DNA of 64,000 nucleotides from Chryseobacterium aureum (lineage in GTDB: Bacteria; Bacteroidota; Bacteroidia; Flavobacteriales; Weeksellaceae). The DNA lies in NCBI RefSeq assembly GCF_003971235.1, contig NZ_CP034661.1, positions 4,154,001 to 4,218,000 of the forward strand, in the 5' to 3' direction. Under the pieces are notes generated by a model. That model searched no databases, was not told the origin of the DNA, and worked only from the letters and a program-made list of their open reading frames with translations. How positions within the stretch are numbered: the first letter of the stretch is position 1; every line of letters begins with the position of its first letter. Positions 39,370 through 47,810 of the stretch are shown one piece after another. A program made the translations under genes and the position numbers.

Positions 39370-42066
39370 ATGAAAGAAAGACTTTATGAGATCCTTAATG
39401 AGGAAAAAATACATGAGATTATCCCCTTTCTAAAAGAGCTTAGTATTGAAGAAAGGAAAACACTGGTCCCATCTATCAAGAAAATGGATCGTGAGATCAG
39501 TAAAATTGTAATGACTAAAAACTCCTACCATACGGCAGGATCTGTGAATCAGCATTCCATTATAGATATTGCTTCATTTGTCTGCATGGACAAGAAAAAC
39601 TTCGGTAAAAACTACTGGAGTCTCTTCCGTAATGCAGAACAGACAGATCAGATCCTGGAATGGGGATGCCCGGATTGGTTTTCAGACTTTATCAATGAAT
39701 CTGTAGATGCTGAATTTACCGCATTTAATTATAAGGATATTTTAGGATGGACAGAGAAAGGCTATGTAAAGCCCAAACCGGAATTACTGGGACATCACCT
39801 GAGTAATTATCCTGCTGCTCTGGATCATCATCCCGAAACCCTTTCTACCCATTTCTGGTATCTGTGTGAGTTCCCTTCCAAATCTTTACCCTTCCGTAAA
39901 GAATGGTTTCCCATTGTTCAAAAGCTGATCGCTGAAAAGAAAATTGAAAGAAAAAGGTTCCTGAGAGAATGTCTTCTCGCTTCCAACAGAAATTTTAATA
40001 AAAATGTAACAGGTTGGTTTATGGATGCTTTTACATCACTAAAGCCAACGGAAGAAGAATTGTGTAGCCTGCAGAATGAATTGCTTGCAGGATTAGCTTC
40101 CCCACAGTCAAAAGCCGTAAATACAATTCTTTCACATTTGAAAAAAATAGTGGGTACCGCAGGGTTTAAACATGATGAATTTTCACATTATCTTCCTAAT
40201 CTTCTCAGCTCGGAGGTGAAAACAGTAGTGGTTTCCAGTTTAGTACTTACGGAAAAAATATTTCAGAGAAAGAAAATGGATCCGGAAATGCTGGGAATGG
40301 CCTTAAGTTCTGCATTTGTAAGCAAAGACGATAGCATACAGTCCAAAACAGCAAAGATTATTCTTAAATATATTCCGGTTTCAGAAAATATGATGGAGGC
40401 TCTTTCTCATTATTCAGATAATATACTCACCAATATACGCCCTCTTTTGGTAAAATATATTGAAGAAAAACAATCCGAACTGGAAGCTATAGCTTCGGAA
40501 AAGCTGTTGTTGACTTCAGGTGAAAATGCCGTACAGGTGCTTCAGAATTTTGAGGATCTGATGTTCTATCTTCCTTTAGCGATGGATGATCCTTACAGCT
40601 ACCATTGTGATATTGCCTTGACAGGATTTGTCAAATTTGCCGGAGATGTAGATGCCGAATCGGTGAAACTTATGGAACCTGTGTTTTTGAAAGCCTGTAA
40701 AACGATTTCGAAATGGGAAGTTCCTTATTTGAACGTTTTACTGTGTAATGCTATTATTAATTATGGCCTGACTTTGCTTCAAAAATATCCTGTTCAGCTT
40801 AAAAATCTGGAAAAAATATACCAGAAAACCAAAGAAGAGGAAACTGCCAGAGAAACTTACTCAACATATCAGAAAAAACTGGGACCCATAGAAGAGGTGG
40901 GCGCTGACTGCCCGGTGAGACAGGCATTTAAGGAAATTGCCATTTATGCTCTTGAAAAAATAAAATCAGGAGATAAAATTCCACTGCTATTTCCCATCAC
41001 GCACGCTCCATGCTGGATTTCACCATTGATTTTGGTAGACAGGCTGGAGAGTTATCAGAATAATAATGTAGAGCCCCACCATCTGGATATTCAGCTGGCG
41101 TTGCAGCGTTGTGCTTTGGATGATACTTCAAAAGCATTGGTAGAAGTTGAGAAGAGACTAAAAGGTGAATATAAAGAATTGTTACTTTTCTTCTTCGGTA
41201 AAAATGAAAAACCAAAAGGAAAGTTTATCCATCCTTCATGGTGGATGACCGCTGGCATTACCCGTTCCCCGGAAACTGTTTTTGAAGAGTTCAGAGATTT
41301 TGGATATGATAATATTCCTGCGGAATTCTTTTCAGGTGGTTATAATTGGAAAACCATTGATAATAAGAAGAATTCATACTATCCGGTAGAACTGAATATT
41401 GTGATTCCAGCATATCATCTCGAAAAAAGAAAAGAACCTTTGTTTTTAGAATATTTTGTGGCCGAACAGAAGGAACTGAACGAAATTCCGGCCCTCCTGC
41501 TGTGTTTTCCTAACACCCCTGCAAATACATTGGCGAAGGTGATCAAACATTGCCTTTTCTATTCCGGAATTGCAGAAGTTTTTGAAAGAAGCCTTGTTTT
41601 GAATACAGCCAATGCACTCTATCAGATCAAAAAACCTTTGGATGAAATAGGTTACCTGTTCTTAGGAACTATATTTCTGGACAGTGATAAGACCATCCGT
41701 GGAACAGGTGCAGAAATATGGCTTGAACACGTTTCCTGCCAGATGATGGACAATGCAAGGCTCGGAAAAGTAATTGGCCTGCACGAAAAACTGGAATGGG
41801 CACCGGTTAAAAGATTAACAGATCTTATGCAGCATCATATGCTGAATGTAAGTAAAAATCATAATATCGCTTTAGAGGAGCTGATTTCCAATATTCTCCT
41901 TCAGATGGATACACCAGTGACCAATCTGAAAAAAATCCTGGAAATCTATCATGAAGTACTGGCTTTGAATCATTCAGCAGCTCATAAAGAAGTCATTGAA
42001 AAATTAAACCACTGGAAAGAAAACTCAAGTCTGAAAAAAATCTGCAATCTTCTTCTGAAAAAATAA
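39370..42066 (+). CDS. DUF6493 family protein
   Basis: 898 residues of helical repeats throughout, with a conserved late section (GKFIHPSWWMTAGITRSPETVFEEF and PVELNIVIPAYHLEKRKEPLFLEYF) that fits DUF6493. No catalytic motif, signal or membrane segment. It is followed after 3 bases by a SWIM zinc-finger protein; this pairing recurs in Bacteroidota and elsewhere. HEAT-like solenoids often act as scaffolds. Role unknown, possibly linked to the neighbouring TROVE gene. Confidence 0.72.
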   Translation: MKERLYEILNEEKIHEIIPFLKELSIEERKTLVPSIKKMDREISKIVMTKNSYHTAGSVNQHSIIDIASFVCMDKKNFGKNYWSLFRNAEQTDQILEWGCPDWFSDFINESVDAEFTAFNYKDILGWTEKGYVKPKPELLGHHLSNYPAALDHHPETLSTHFWYLCEFPSKSLPFRKEWFPIVQKLIAEKKIERKRFLRECLLASNRNFNKNVTGWFMDAFTSLKPTEEELCSLQNELLAGLASPQSKAVNTILSHLKKIVGTAGFKHDEFSHYLPNLLSSEVKTVVVSSLVLTEKIFQRKKMDPEMLGMALSSAFVSKDDSIQSKTAKIILKYIPVSENMMEALSHYSDNILTNIRPLLVKYIEEKQSELEAIASEKLLLTSGENAVQVLQNFEDLMFYLPLAMDDPYSYHCDIALTGFVKFAGDVDAESVKLMEPVFLKACKTISKWEVPYLNVLLCNAIINYGLTLLQKYPVQLKNLEKIYQKTKEEETARETYSTYQKKLGPIEEVGADCPVRQAFKEIAIYALEKIKSGDKIPLLFPITHAPCWISPLILVDRLESYQNNNVEPHHLDIQLALQRCALDDTSKALVEVEKRLKGEYKELLLFFFGKNEKPKGKFIHPSWWMTAGITRSPETVFEEFRDFGYDNIPAEFFSGGYNWKTIDNKKNSYYPVELNIVIPAYHLEKRKEPLFLEYFVAEQKELNEIPALLLCFPNTPANTLAKVIKHCLFYSGIAEVFERSLVLNTANALYQIKKPLDEIGYLFLGTIFLDSDKTIRGTGAEIWLEHVSCQMMDNARLGKVIGLHEKLEWAPVKRLTDLMQHHMLNVSKNHNIALEELISNILLQMDTPVTNLKKILEIYHEVLALNHSAAHKEVIEKLNHWKENSSLKKICNLLLKK

Positions 42067-42069
42067 ATT

Positions 42070-43413
42070 ATGGAAGATACGCTTATTTACAACTATTCAG
42101 GAGCATCCTCTTTAGTAAAGAACGGAGCCCTTGAAGAATTATTTCTTGCCCAATACAGCGAGATACATAAAAATACTGACACCTCTTGTTTTTTCTGGGG
42201 AAATGTAGGGCAGCCCTTTATGTTGGCAAGATGTCTCATTACGCTTTCCCATATTGTAAGATCCAGCTTTAGCCTGTCGCCGTTTCAGATGGCACTCCTT
42301 AAAGATCCAATCGTTACAGCAGGAAATGGAAGACTGAGATTTGAAGGGTTTTCCCATTGTGCGGGAGTCTATGCAAGAATAGACGTAATGCCGGAAGGAT
42401 TGGATGGCGAGTTTCCGGAAAACGGAACAACGAACGTGGACTTTAATCAGCCCATGATAACCGCGCTGGGAAGCATTCGTCCGAATGAAAAAATTATGCT
42501 TTCTGTAGGTGAAAAAGAAGTAGGATTATACAAAAATGAAGAAAAAATAATAGAAAGAAAAGTTCCGTTACCCATAAAATGGATCAAAGGTTTGGGAACG
42601 GTTCAGGTATATTTATCAGAATCAGAAAAACGCCACAGCTTCAATAGAATACAGACGCAGCAACTGTTTCGAGCAATGCCGAAAGGAGTGATAAAGACCG
42701 ATTATTATTTGATTGTGAGGGGAAATAAACCCATTTTTTCTCCCGTAAAATCTGCAGAGTCTGTTTGTATCGGAGGGCTTCACAGGCTTCGTCTTTTAGA
42801 GCCCCTTCTTCCTTACATAGATAGCATGCAGGTTTTTCCACATACCCATGGACAGTCTGCTACATGGCAGCTCTATATGGGAAATATCCGGTTCTGTTTT
42901 TCTCTGTCAAGAGAATCGTGGAGAGGCTTTTCCGGAGAAGGAGCCTTATTGGACAGCCTTATTTCAGAGATTTCCGATGAATGGATTGATGCTTTGGACA
43001 AATATGCCTACGCCAACCAGTCCTTTCATCCTGCGAAACTGGCCTTAGAAGAGAATATAAGCTTTGAGAAGTCAGAAAATGTAACAGCAAGGCTCGCTGC
43101 AATGGGATTGCTCGGCTATGATCTGGATAACAGAGAATTTTTCTACCGTAGACTGCCTTTCAAATTAAGCCGCATTATCGGGCTCAATCCGCGTATAAAA
43201 AATGCTGAAAAGCTTATCGAAGACGGGAAAATAGAAATGTTAAATAACAGTAAAGAAAGAACAGAAGCCAGGGTAGTAGGTAACGGTGTTCATCACACAG
43301 TAATCATTGGAAAAGAAAGAGAACGCTGTACCTGTGAATGGTTCAGCAAATATCAGGGGGAGAGAGGTCCCTGTAAACATATATTGGCAGTAAAAAAGCT
43401 CGTAAACATTTAA
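42070..43413 (+). CDS. SWIM zinc-finger protein
   Basis: 447 residues. The C-terminus carries the SWIM motif C-x-C-x(n)-C-x-H (ERCTCEWFSKYQ ... GPCKHILAVKKL), a zinc-binding module for nucleic acid or protein contacts. The remaining 400 residues are mixed alpha/beta without recognised domain. It forms a two-gene unit with the DUF6493 gene, with translational coupling likely. In other bacteria SWIM proteins of this type sit near MoxR/vWA genes. Confidence 0.82.
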   Translation: MEDTLIYNYSGASSLVKNGALEELFLAQYSEIHKNTDTSCFFWGNVGQPFMLARCLITLSHIVRSSFSLSPFQMALLKDPIVTAGNGRLRFEGFSHCAGVYARIDVMPEGLDGEFPENGTTNVDFNQPMITALGSIRPNEKIMLSVGEKEVGLYKNEEKIIERKVPLPIKWIKGLGTVQVYLSESEKRHSFNRIQTQQLFRAMPKGVIKTDYYLIVRGNKPIFSPVKSAESVCIGGLHRLRLLEPLLPYIDSMQVFPHTHGQSATWQLYMGNIRFCFSLSRESWRGFSGEGALLDSLISEISDEWIDALDKYAYANQSFHPAKLALEENISFEKSENVTARLAAMGLLGYDLDNREFFYRRLPFKLSRIIGLNPRIKNAEKLIEDGKIEMLNNSKERTEARVVGNGVHHTVIIGKERERCTCEWFSKYQGERGPCKHILAVKKLVNI

Positions 43414-43451
43414 GAACTGCCGATGCTCATTTATTATTTTGTTGACAATCG

Positions 43452-43488
43452 CAAAGGCGTAGAAAATTAATTTTTGCGCCTCTGCGTT
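43452..43488. repeat. Small dispersed hairpin
   Basis: CGCAAAGGCG ... CGCCTCTGCG with one mismatch. The same CGCAAAG words occur around 26908 and 27360. Confidence 0.5.
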
Positions 43489-43514
43489 GTATTGATCTGT
43501 AAAAGAATACTGTA

Positions 43515-43967
43515 TCAGTTTTCAGTCTGCTTTATCCACTCTTCATAGCTGAGAACGCCCCATTCCGGTCTGCCTTCACCTTCCAGGATGGAAATAAACT
43601 CAAGCTGGTTTCCATCAGGATCATTAAAATAAATGGCCAGCGCAGGCATCCATGCAAATACCATAGGCTCCACGCTTCCGTTTTTTAGAAAATTATAAGG
43701 CTGCAAATCCTTTTTTTTAAGAAATTCTACTGAATAATTCAGAATATCCTCCTTACTGCTGGAAAAGGCAAAATGTCTGGTCTGAAGATTTTCCTTCTGT
43801 TCCCACAGCCCCAGCATAAATTCTTTTCCCTCTCCAACCCATAAAAAGGCAATAGGTCTGGTTTCGTCTCTGTGTGCCAGTTTTAATCCGAGCACTTCTG
43901 TATAAAATTGTATTGCATTTTCAAGATTGCTTACCTGCACGTGAGTCTCATAAAGTCCTTTAATCAT
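43515..43967 (-). CDS. VOC family (glyoxalase/dioxygenase-like) protein
   Basis: 150 residues. Starts IKGLYETHVQVSNLENAIQFYTEVLG with the first metal-type His, contains RHFAFS and the closing DPDGNQLEFISI with the final Glu. Typical one-domain-pair VOC size. Substrate unknown. It stands alone and reads towards the SWIM gene. Confidence 0.88.
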   Translation of the reverse strand: MIKGLYETHVQVSNLENAIQFYTEVLGLKLAHRDETRPIAFLWVGEGKEFMLGLWEQKENLQTRHFAFSSSKEDILNYSVEFLKKKDLQPYNFLKNGSVEPMVFAWMPALAIYFNDPDGNQLEFISILEGEGRPEWGVLSYEEWIKQTEN

Positions 43968-44077
43968 AGCTTAAATTTTAATAACTGCAAAGCTAAAAAA
44001 GCCTTCCCGTAAAACTCAGAATAGTCGATTTCTTTAATGAAAATGCGTGATAGAAGGATTTTATAATGATGAGTGAT

Positions 44078-44161
44078 GAATTATGAATTATGAATTATGA
44101 ATTAGGAATTAGGAATTAGGAATTAGGAATTAGGAATTAGGAATTAGGAATTAGGAATTAG
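44078..44161. repeat. Heptamer tandem repeat (VNTR)
   Basis: Twelve 7-base units: three GAATTAT followed by nine GAATTAG, without interruption. Intergenic, between the VOC gene and the TROVE promoter. Confidence 0.95.
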
Positions 44162-44207
44162 ATTGTTACTAAATCTCAATGTTTGTTTTCAATGTTAATT
44201 CAATAGG

Positions 44208-44225
44208 GGTGGGCTTTAGCCCGCC
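44208..44225. repeat. Hairpin repeat, copy 1
   Basis: GGTGGGCT / AGCCCGCC with a two-base loop, flanked by TTCAATAG and CTAATAAATTAT. Copy 2 is at 44329-44348 with the same flanks. Confidence 0.7.
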
Positions 44226-44328
44226 TAATAAATTATGACCTCATTCGTTGAAATCTATCTAAAGAACTTTCTCATAAGATCTGTGCAATCTGCGGTAGAA
44301 ATACTATTCACATAATATTATTCAATAG

Positions 44329-44348
44329 AGGTAGGCTTTAGTCCACCT
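44329..44348. repeat. Hairpin repeat, copy 2
   Basis: AGGTAGGCT / AGTCCACCT, one mismatch, with the same flanking words as copy 1. Confidence 0.65.
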
Positions 44349-44502
44349 AATAAATTATCATTTATTCATCTGGCTTTAGCCAAACTTAAATCTGCGTAAT
44401 CCTATCAAATCCGTGTTAGCTATTCAAAATAAATCCCTCTCGCAATCACTTTTCAAAAATAAAAATCAAAAAAATCAAAGAAAAATAATCTGCGCAAAAA
44501 GG

Positions 44503-44527
44503 TTGCGCAATACTGTTTTTACTTTGC
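44503..44527 (+). promoter_or_regulatory. Promoter of the TROVE gene
   Basis: TTGCGCA at 44503 and TTTGC at 44523, 20 bases apart. Same arrangement and same TTGCGCA word as the promoter at 47167. The TSS is estimated near 44531, so translation from the upstream in-frame codon at 44413 is excluded. Confidence 0.6.
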
Positions 44528-44586
44528 ATCAGAAATCAGAGAGGGAGTATCTATCCTTCCCATGTTTAACAATAAAAGCAGTAACC

Positions 44587-46107
44587 ATGAAATTTAATTT
44601 TTTAAAAAAAGAAGATAAAAAAGTAGTCGTGAACTATGAAGGTGCAAAGGCATATAGCATGACACCGGCAGAAGAATTGTATAGTGCTGTTGTTACAACA
44701 GGACTGTCGGAGGCCAATTATGAAAAAGGAAATGACAGATTGGAAAGAATCCAGTCTCTGATCAAAAAAAATGACCCTGAGTTTGTGGCAAAGCTCGCTG
44801 TATATGCAAGGAAATACATGTACCTAAGATCCATTCCGTTGGTTTTGACGGCCGAATTGGCAAAGCAGACCTCAGGTACAGACCTTGTAAGCAAAACAGT
44901 AGATGGAGTTGTTCAAAGAGCAGATGAAATCACAGAATTGCTGGCATATTACCAGTTGGCCAACAAAAGAACAGATGTGAAGAAACTGAACAGGCTCTCA
45001 AAGCAGATTCAGAAAGGGCTGGTAAAATCATTCAATAAATTTGATGAATACCAGTTTGCAAAATACAACAGAAAAGCAGAAGTAACTTTAAAAGATGCTT
45101 TGTTTCTGGTTCATCCAAAAGCTAAAGATGAAAATCAACAGGCTGTTTTTAACAAAATTGTTAACAATACACTGGAAACCCCTTATACATGGGAAGTGGA
45201 GCTTTCCGTTTTAGGGCAGACGAAATTTGCACATGATGCCGAGAGAAAACTTGCCTTCAAAAACAAATGGGAAGAATTGATCTTCAGTAATAAACTGGGA
45301 TATATGGCCACCATGAGAAACCTGAGAAATATCCTGGAGGCTAAAGTTTCGCCTGATGCAATGAATAAAGTATGCGCCTATCTTTCCGATGAAAGAGCAG
45401 TATCCAGTTCAAAACAGCTTCCATTCCGTTTTCTGGCCGCTTACAGAGAGTTAAAAAATATTGATTCTCCTTATCTGTCCTCAGTACTGGAAGCATTGGA
45501 AAATGCTGTTGTGGTGAGTGCCAGAAATATCAAAGGCTTTGGCTTTGACACTTCAGTAGTGATCGCTGCGGACGTATCAGGCTCTATGCAGAAAGCGGTG
45601 TCCGGCAAAAGTAAAATTTTGCTGTATGATATCGGTTTGCTGATGTCTATGATTCTGCAGTCACAGTGTAAAAATGTGGTGACGGGTATCTTCGGTGACC
45701 GTTGGCTAAGAGTTCCAATGCCGAAAAATGGTATTTTAAGGAATGTGGATGCCTTCTACAAACGTGAAGGTGAAGTAGGATACTCCACCAATGGCTATCT
45801 GGTGATCGAAGACCTTATCAAAAGAAGAGAACAGGTGGATAAAGTAATGCTTTTCACGGATACCCAGCTATGGGATAGCAGAGGAAACAGAAACTCCTTT
45901 GAAGATACCTGGAAGAAGTACAAAGCCATCGCTCCTCATGCAAAGCTGTATATTTTTGACCTGGCAGGTTATGGTACACAACCGCTTGATATCAGGAAAG
46001 ATGATGTACACCTTATTGCAGGTTGGTCAGACAAAATTTTCGATGTACTGAATGCATTGGAAGACCAAAAATCAGCCGTAGAAATGATTGATAAAGTAGT
46101 GCTGTAA
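44587..46107 (+). CDS. rsr: Ro60-like TROVE/vWA protein (Rsr)
   Basis: 506 residues from the ATG at 44587, just after the promoter. Residues about 15-320 form the TROVE domain (NYEGAKAYSMTPAEELYSAVVT, FVAKLAVYARKYMYLRSIPL, LPFRFLAAYRELK), a ring of HEAT-like helices. The vWA domain has a perfect MIDAS: ADVSGSMQ (Asp329) and LFTDTQLWD. Ro proteins bind misfolded RNAs through the ring and Y RNAs on its surface. In bacteria Rsr works with 3'-5' exonucleases and RNA repair genes. Candidate Y-type RNAs lie about 1 kb downstream at 47194-47757. Confidence 0.93.
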   Translation: MKFNFLKKEDKKVVVNYEGAKAYSMTPAEELYSAVVTTGLSEANYEKGNDRLERIQSLIKKNDPEFVAKLAVYARKYMYLRSIPLVLTAELAKQTSGTDLVSKTVDGVVQRADEITELLAYYQLANKRTDVKKLNRLSKQIQKGLVKSFNKFDEYQFAKYNRKAEVTLKDALFLVHPKAKDENQQAVFNKIVNNTLETPYTWEVELSVLGQTKFAHDAERKLAFKNKWEELIFSNKLGYMATMRNLRNILEAKVSPDAMNKVCAYLSDERAVSSSKQLPFRFLAAYRELKNIDSPYLSSVLEALENAVVVSARNIKGFGFDTSVVIAADVSGSMQKAVSGKSKILLYDIGLLMSMILQSQCKNVVTGIFGDRWLRVPMPKNGILRNVDAFYKREGEVGYSTNGYLVIEDLIKRREQVDKVMLFTDTQLWDSRGNRNSFEDTWKKYKAIAPHAKLYIFDLAGYGTQPLDIRKDDVHLIAGWSDKIFDVLNALEDQKSAVEMIDKVVL

Positions 46108-46160
46108 CAGGCACTGCTTTTGAAATTAAAACGGATCAATACAAAGCATTTAATATAATC

Positions 46161-46249
46161 AGGAGCTTAATCCCGCTTTCCACTCTATCTTTTTCGCCAA
46201 TGCTTCTTCGAGCCATTCAGAAAAAGGATGCCGTTGCAATCGGGGCTAG
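46161..46249. repeat. Dispersed imperfect palindrome
   Basis: AGGAGCTTAATCCCGC ... GCAATCGGGGCT around a Pyr-rich centre, a layout I recall as a common interspersed element of flavobacterial genomes. Confidence 0.5.
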
Positions 46250-46266
46250 GAATTAAATAATATACT

Positions 46267-46929
46267 ATGAAACTTATTACTACCATTGAAATTAGTCCAT
46301 TACGATATGCTAAGGATGAATTCGAATTGCCGGAAATTTCAGATTATCCCGATCCCGAAGAATGGTTTACCAAATGGGAAGAAGCAATTTCTCAGCTGAA
46401 TTTTAATTTTGAGATCATTGAGAAAGGATCTTCCCTGGTGGATATTGAAACCATCGATGATGAAAATCTTAAAATGATTGTAGAAGCCCAGATGGAAGAT
46501 ACAGAACAAGACCAATCTGAAGAAGATATGTATGTCATGGCTTTTGATGGTGGAATTGTATTAAAAATAGAAGATAAAATATTGATACAACCTAATTGTT
46601 GTGGCGATATAAGCAATATAGAAGATTGGAAAAATATTTTTAAGACATCATCTTCAGAATGGAAAGCCCTTTGGATAGGACACCCATGGGTATTTTACAA
46701 AAGGGAAAATGAGAAAGTCTGCTTCTCAGAATATACAGAATCCAATGTTGAAGACGTTGAGAATATAAAAATTGTTGCAGAAGTAGGAGAAGCCGAACTC
46801 AAAGCTGAGTTAGAAAAAGTAGTCATGCAACAAATCAATTTAAAAAATAGAATAATATCTGTTCTAAAAATACTGAATTGTAAATATCCAGAGAAAATTT
46901 CAAAACAATTGGCTGGAATTAAAGAATGA
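46267..46929 (+). CDS. Hypothetical acidic protein
   Basis: 220 residues, strongly acidic, soluble. Central strands (MAFDGGIVLKIEDKILIQPNCCGDI, then EWKALWIGHPWVFYKRENEKVCFSEYT) resemble small immunity-type proteins, but I cannot name a family. It lies between the TROVE gene and the tRNA-like RNAs, in the same direction. Confidence 0.65.
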   Translation: MKLITTIEISPLRYAKDEFELPEISDYPDPEEWFTKWEEAISQLNFNFEIIEKGSSLVDIETIDDENLKMIVEAQMEDTEQDQSEEDMYVMAFDGGIVLKIEDKILIQPNCCGDISNIEDWKNIFKTSSSEWKALWIGHPWVFYKRENEKVCFSEYTESNVEDVENIKIVAEVGEAELKAELEKVVMQQINLKNRIISVLKILNCKYPEKISKQLAGIKE

Positions 46930-47166
46930 CCTAGGAAATGGAGGCGTTAAGAAAATAAGCTATGCGAACGTTAAGAAAATTCTACTGTTTGAAGCGCGAG
47001 ACAGAAGGCGAAACGAAGAAGTAATAGCAAATTCGCGCAAGTTTTAGAATTTTTAGAGAGTGTAGGTTATTTTTAGCCGGAGTTTCCAGGTCTTGAACTT
47101 TTGGTTCTTTTGCTTCAAGGCAAAACGAACAAAATCTAAATAAAAAAATAAACTACGTAAAAATAT
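46930..47166. other. Non-coding gap before the tRNA-like RNA cluster
   Basis: No ORF supported. It contains fragments (CGCGCAAGTTTTAGAATTTT, TTGCTTCAAGGCAAAACGAA) that look like decayed interspersed sequence, then the promoter at 47167. Confidence 0.45.
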
Positions 47167-47191
47167 TGCGCAGTCGCAATATAATTTTGCA
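47167..47191 (+). promoter_or_regulatory. Promoter of the tRNA-like RNA cluster
   Basis: TTGCGCA at 47167, TAATTTTGC ending at 47191. Spacing is 20 bases, as before the TROVE gene. No protein start follows. Confidence 0.65.
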
Positions 47192-47193
47192 AA

Positions 47194-47345
47194 AAATAAA
47201 ACTAATAACTATGAATAAACATAGAAGTAAGTGTCGTAAAACAGAGTTACTTCTTAAGGGACGGTAATACAGGTTCGAATCCTGCCTTTTTCCCCGAAAA
47301 GGAGAAGTAGCTCAGCAGGTAGAGCAAATGCACGGAAGATTCTGA
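47194..47345 (+). ncRNA. Candidate Y RNA 1 with permuted tRNA module
   Basis: Starts just after the promoter. Hairpin AGAAGTAA (47224-47231) / TTACTTCT (47248-47255). A T-arm ACAGG-TTCGAAT-CCTGC (47270-47286) is followed by CTTTTTC (47287-47293), an 8-base loop and GGAGAAG (47302-47308), which pair as a 7-bp acceptor-like stem. D-arm GCTC-AGCAGGTA-GAGC comes next. So the tRNA 3' half precedes the 5' half. The 5' flank has AAGTGTCGTA, shared with RNAs 2 and 3. Order and mimicry match YrlA-type Y RNAs, cofactors of the TROVE protein. Confidence 0.7.
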
Positions 47346-47370
47346 AAAATATTACCTTGATTTACAAAAA

Positions 47371-47512
47371 AGAGTGCCGTAGAAAAATGTTACTTCGCTC
47401 ATCACGACGGGGTCACGGGTTCGAATCCCGTCTCTTCCACAACAAAAAAACGGTTGATATAGGAAGAGTAGCTCAGTTGGTTAGAGCACGACTGCATTAT
47501 TCGTTTTTTGCC
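47371..47512 (+). ncRNA. Candidate Y RNA 2 with permuted tRNA module
   Basis: 5' element GTGCCGTAGAAA...GTTACTTCG like RNA 1. T-arm ACGGG-TTCGAAT-CCCGT (47416-47432) then CTCTTCC (47433-47439), a 23-base linker and GGAAGAG (47463-47469), a perfect 7-bp stem. D-arm GCTC-AGTTGGTTA-GAGC follows. It ends at a TTTTTT run near 47511. Again 3' half before 5' half. Paralogue of RNA 1. Confidence 0.68.
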
Positions 47513-47644
47513 TTGTTTTATATGATCAGAAGCCGGAAGTGGGGCGTTGAAAGATATCTTTGTATATAATTTTCTATAAAGTCAGATATTTTCAGACTTT
47601 AATCCTTTCTTCTTCCCACTTCCAGCTTCTTTATAGGCCCATTT

Positions 47645-47757
47645 TAAAGTGTCGTTAGGAAAAAATACATCGTAGCACAACTATTGGGAGGAATAGCGAA
47701 GCCGGTCACTCCGGCAAGGCTATCCGGTTCGACTCCGGCCAACGCCAGCCCGGTTTT
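47645..47757 (+). ncRNA. Third related tRNA-like RNA, diverged
   Basis: Starts AAGTGTCGTTAGG, the same 5' word as RNAs 1 and 2. A GC-rich hairpin TAGC...GCCGG-TCACT-CCGGC...GCTA (47694-47722) and a T-arm CCGG-TTCGACT-CCGG (47724-47738) follow, then CCCGG and TTTTTT. No clear 5' tRNA half, so it may be decayed or a different Y RNA form. Confidence 0.5.
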
Positions 47758-47775
47758 TTCCTTGTTATAACCTTT

Positions 47776-47810
47776 AAAAAATGCCGGTAGATTATTTACC
47801 GGCATTTTTC
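47776..47810. terminator. Terminator between tRNA-like RNAs and HTH genes
   Basis: Stem AAAAATGCCGGTA / TACCGGCATTTTT (47777-47789 / 47797-47809). It works on the minus strand for the 47792 gene, whose stop lies in the loop, and possibly on the plus strand. Confidence 0.85.

Noticed and set aside
44078..44161. CRISPR or iteron origin
   Set aside because: Units are 7 bases with no spacers, and no replication initiator gene is nearby.
44413..44586. 58-codon N-terminal extension of the TROVE protein
   Set aside because: The promoter at 44503-44527 lies within it, and the TROVE domain starts properly at 44587.
47302..47440. A single tRNA with an intron (GGAGAAG 5' half, CTCTTCC 3' half)
   Set aside because: These acceptor strands pair poorly with each other, whereas each pairs well with the neighbouring half in permuted order.
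47357..47569. 70-residue plus-strand ORF across the tRNA-like RNAs
   Set aside because: Its sequence (RGHGFESRLFHN, RVAQLVRA) is a direct translation of T-arm and D-arm sequence; it is an artefact of the RNA genes.
47543..47747. 205-base tRNA-like RNA closed by GGCGTTG/CAACGCC
   Set aside because: The 7-bp match is perfect, but a promoter-like TATCTTTG lies inside and no D-arm follows GGCGTTG; chance pairing is more likely.
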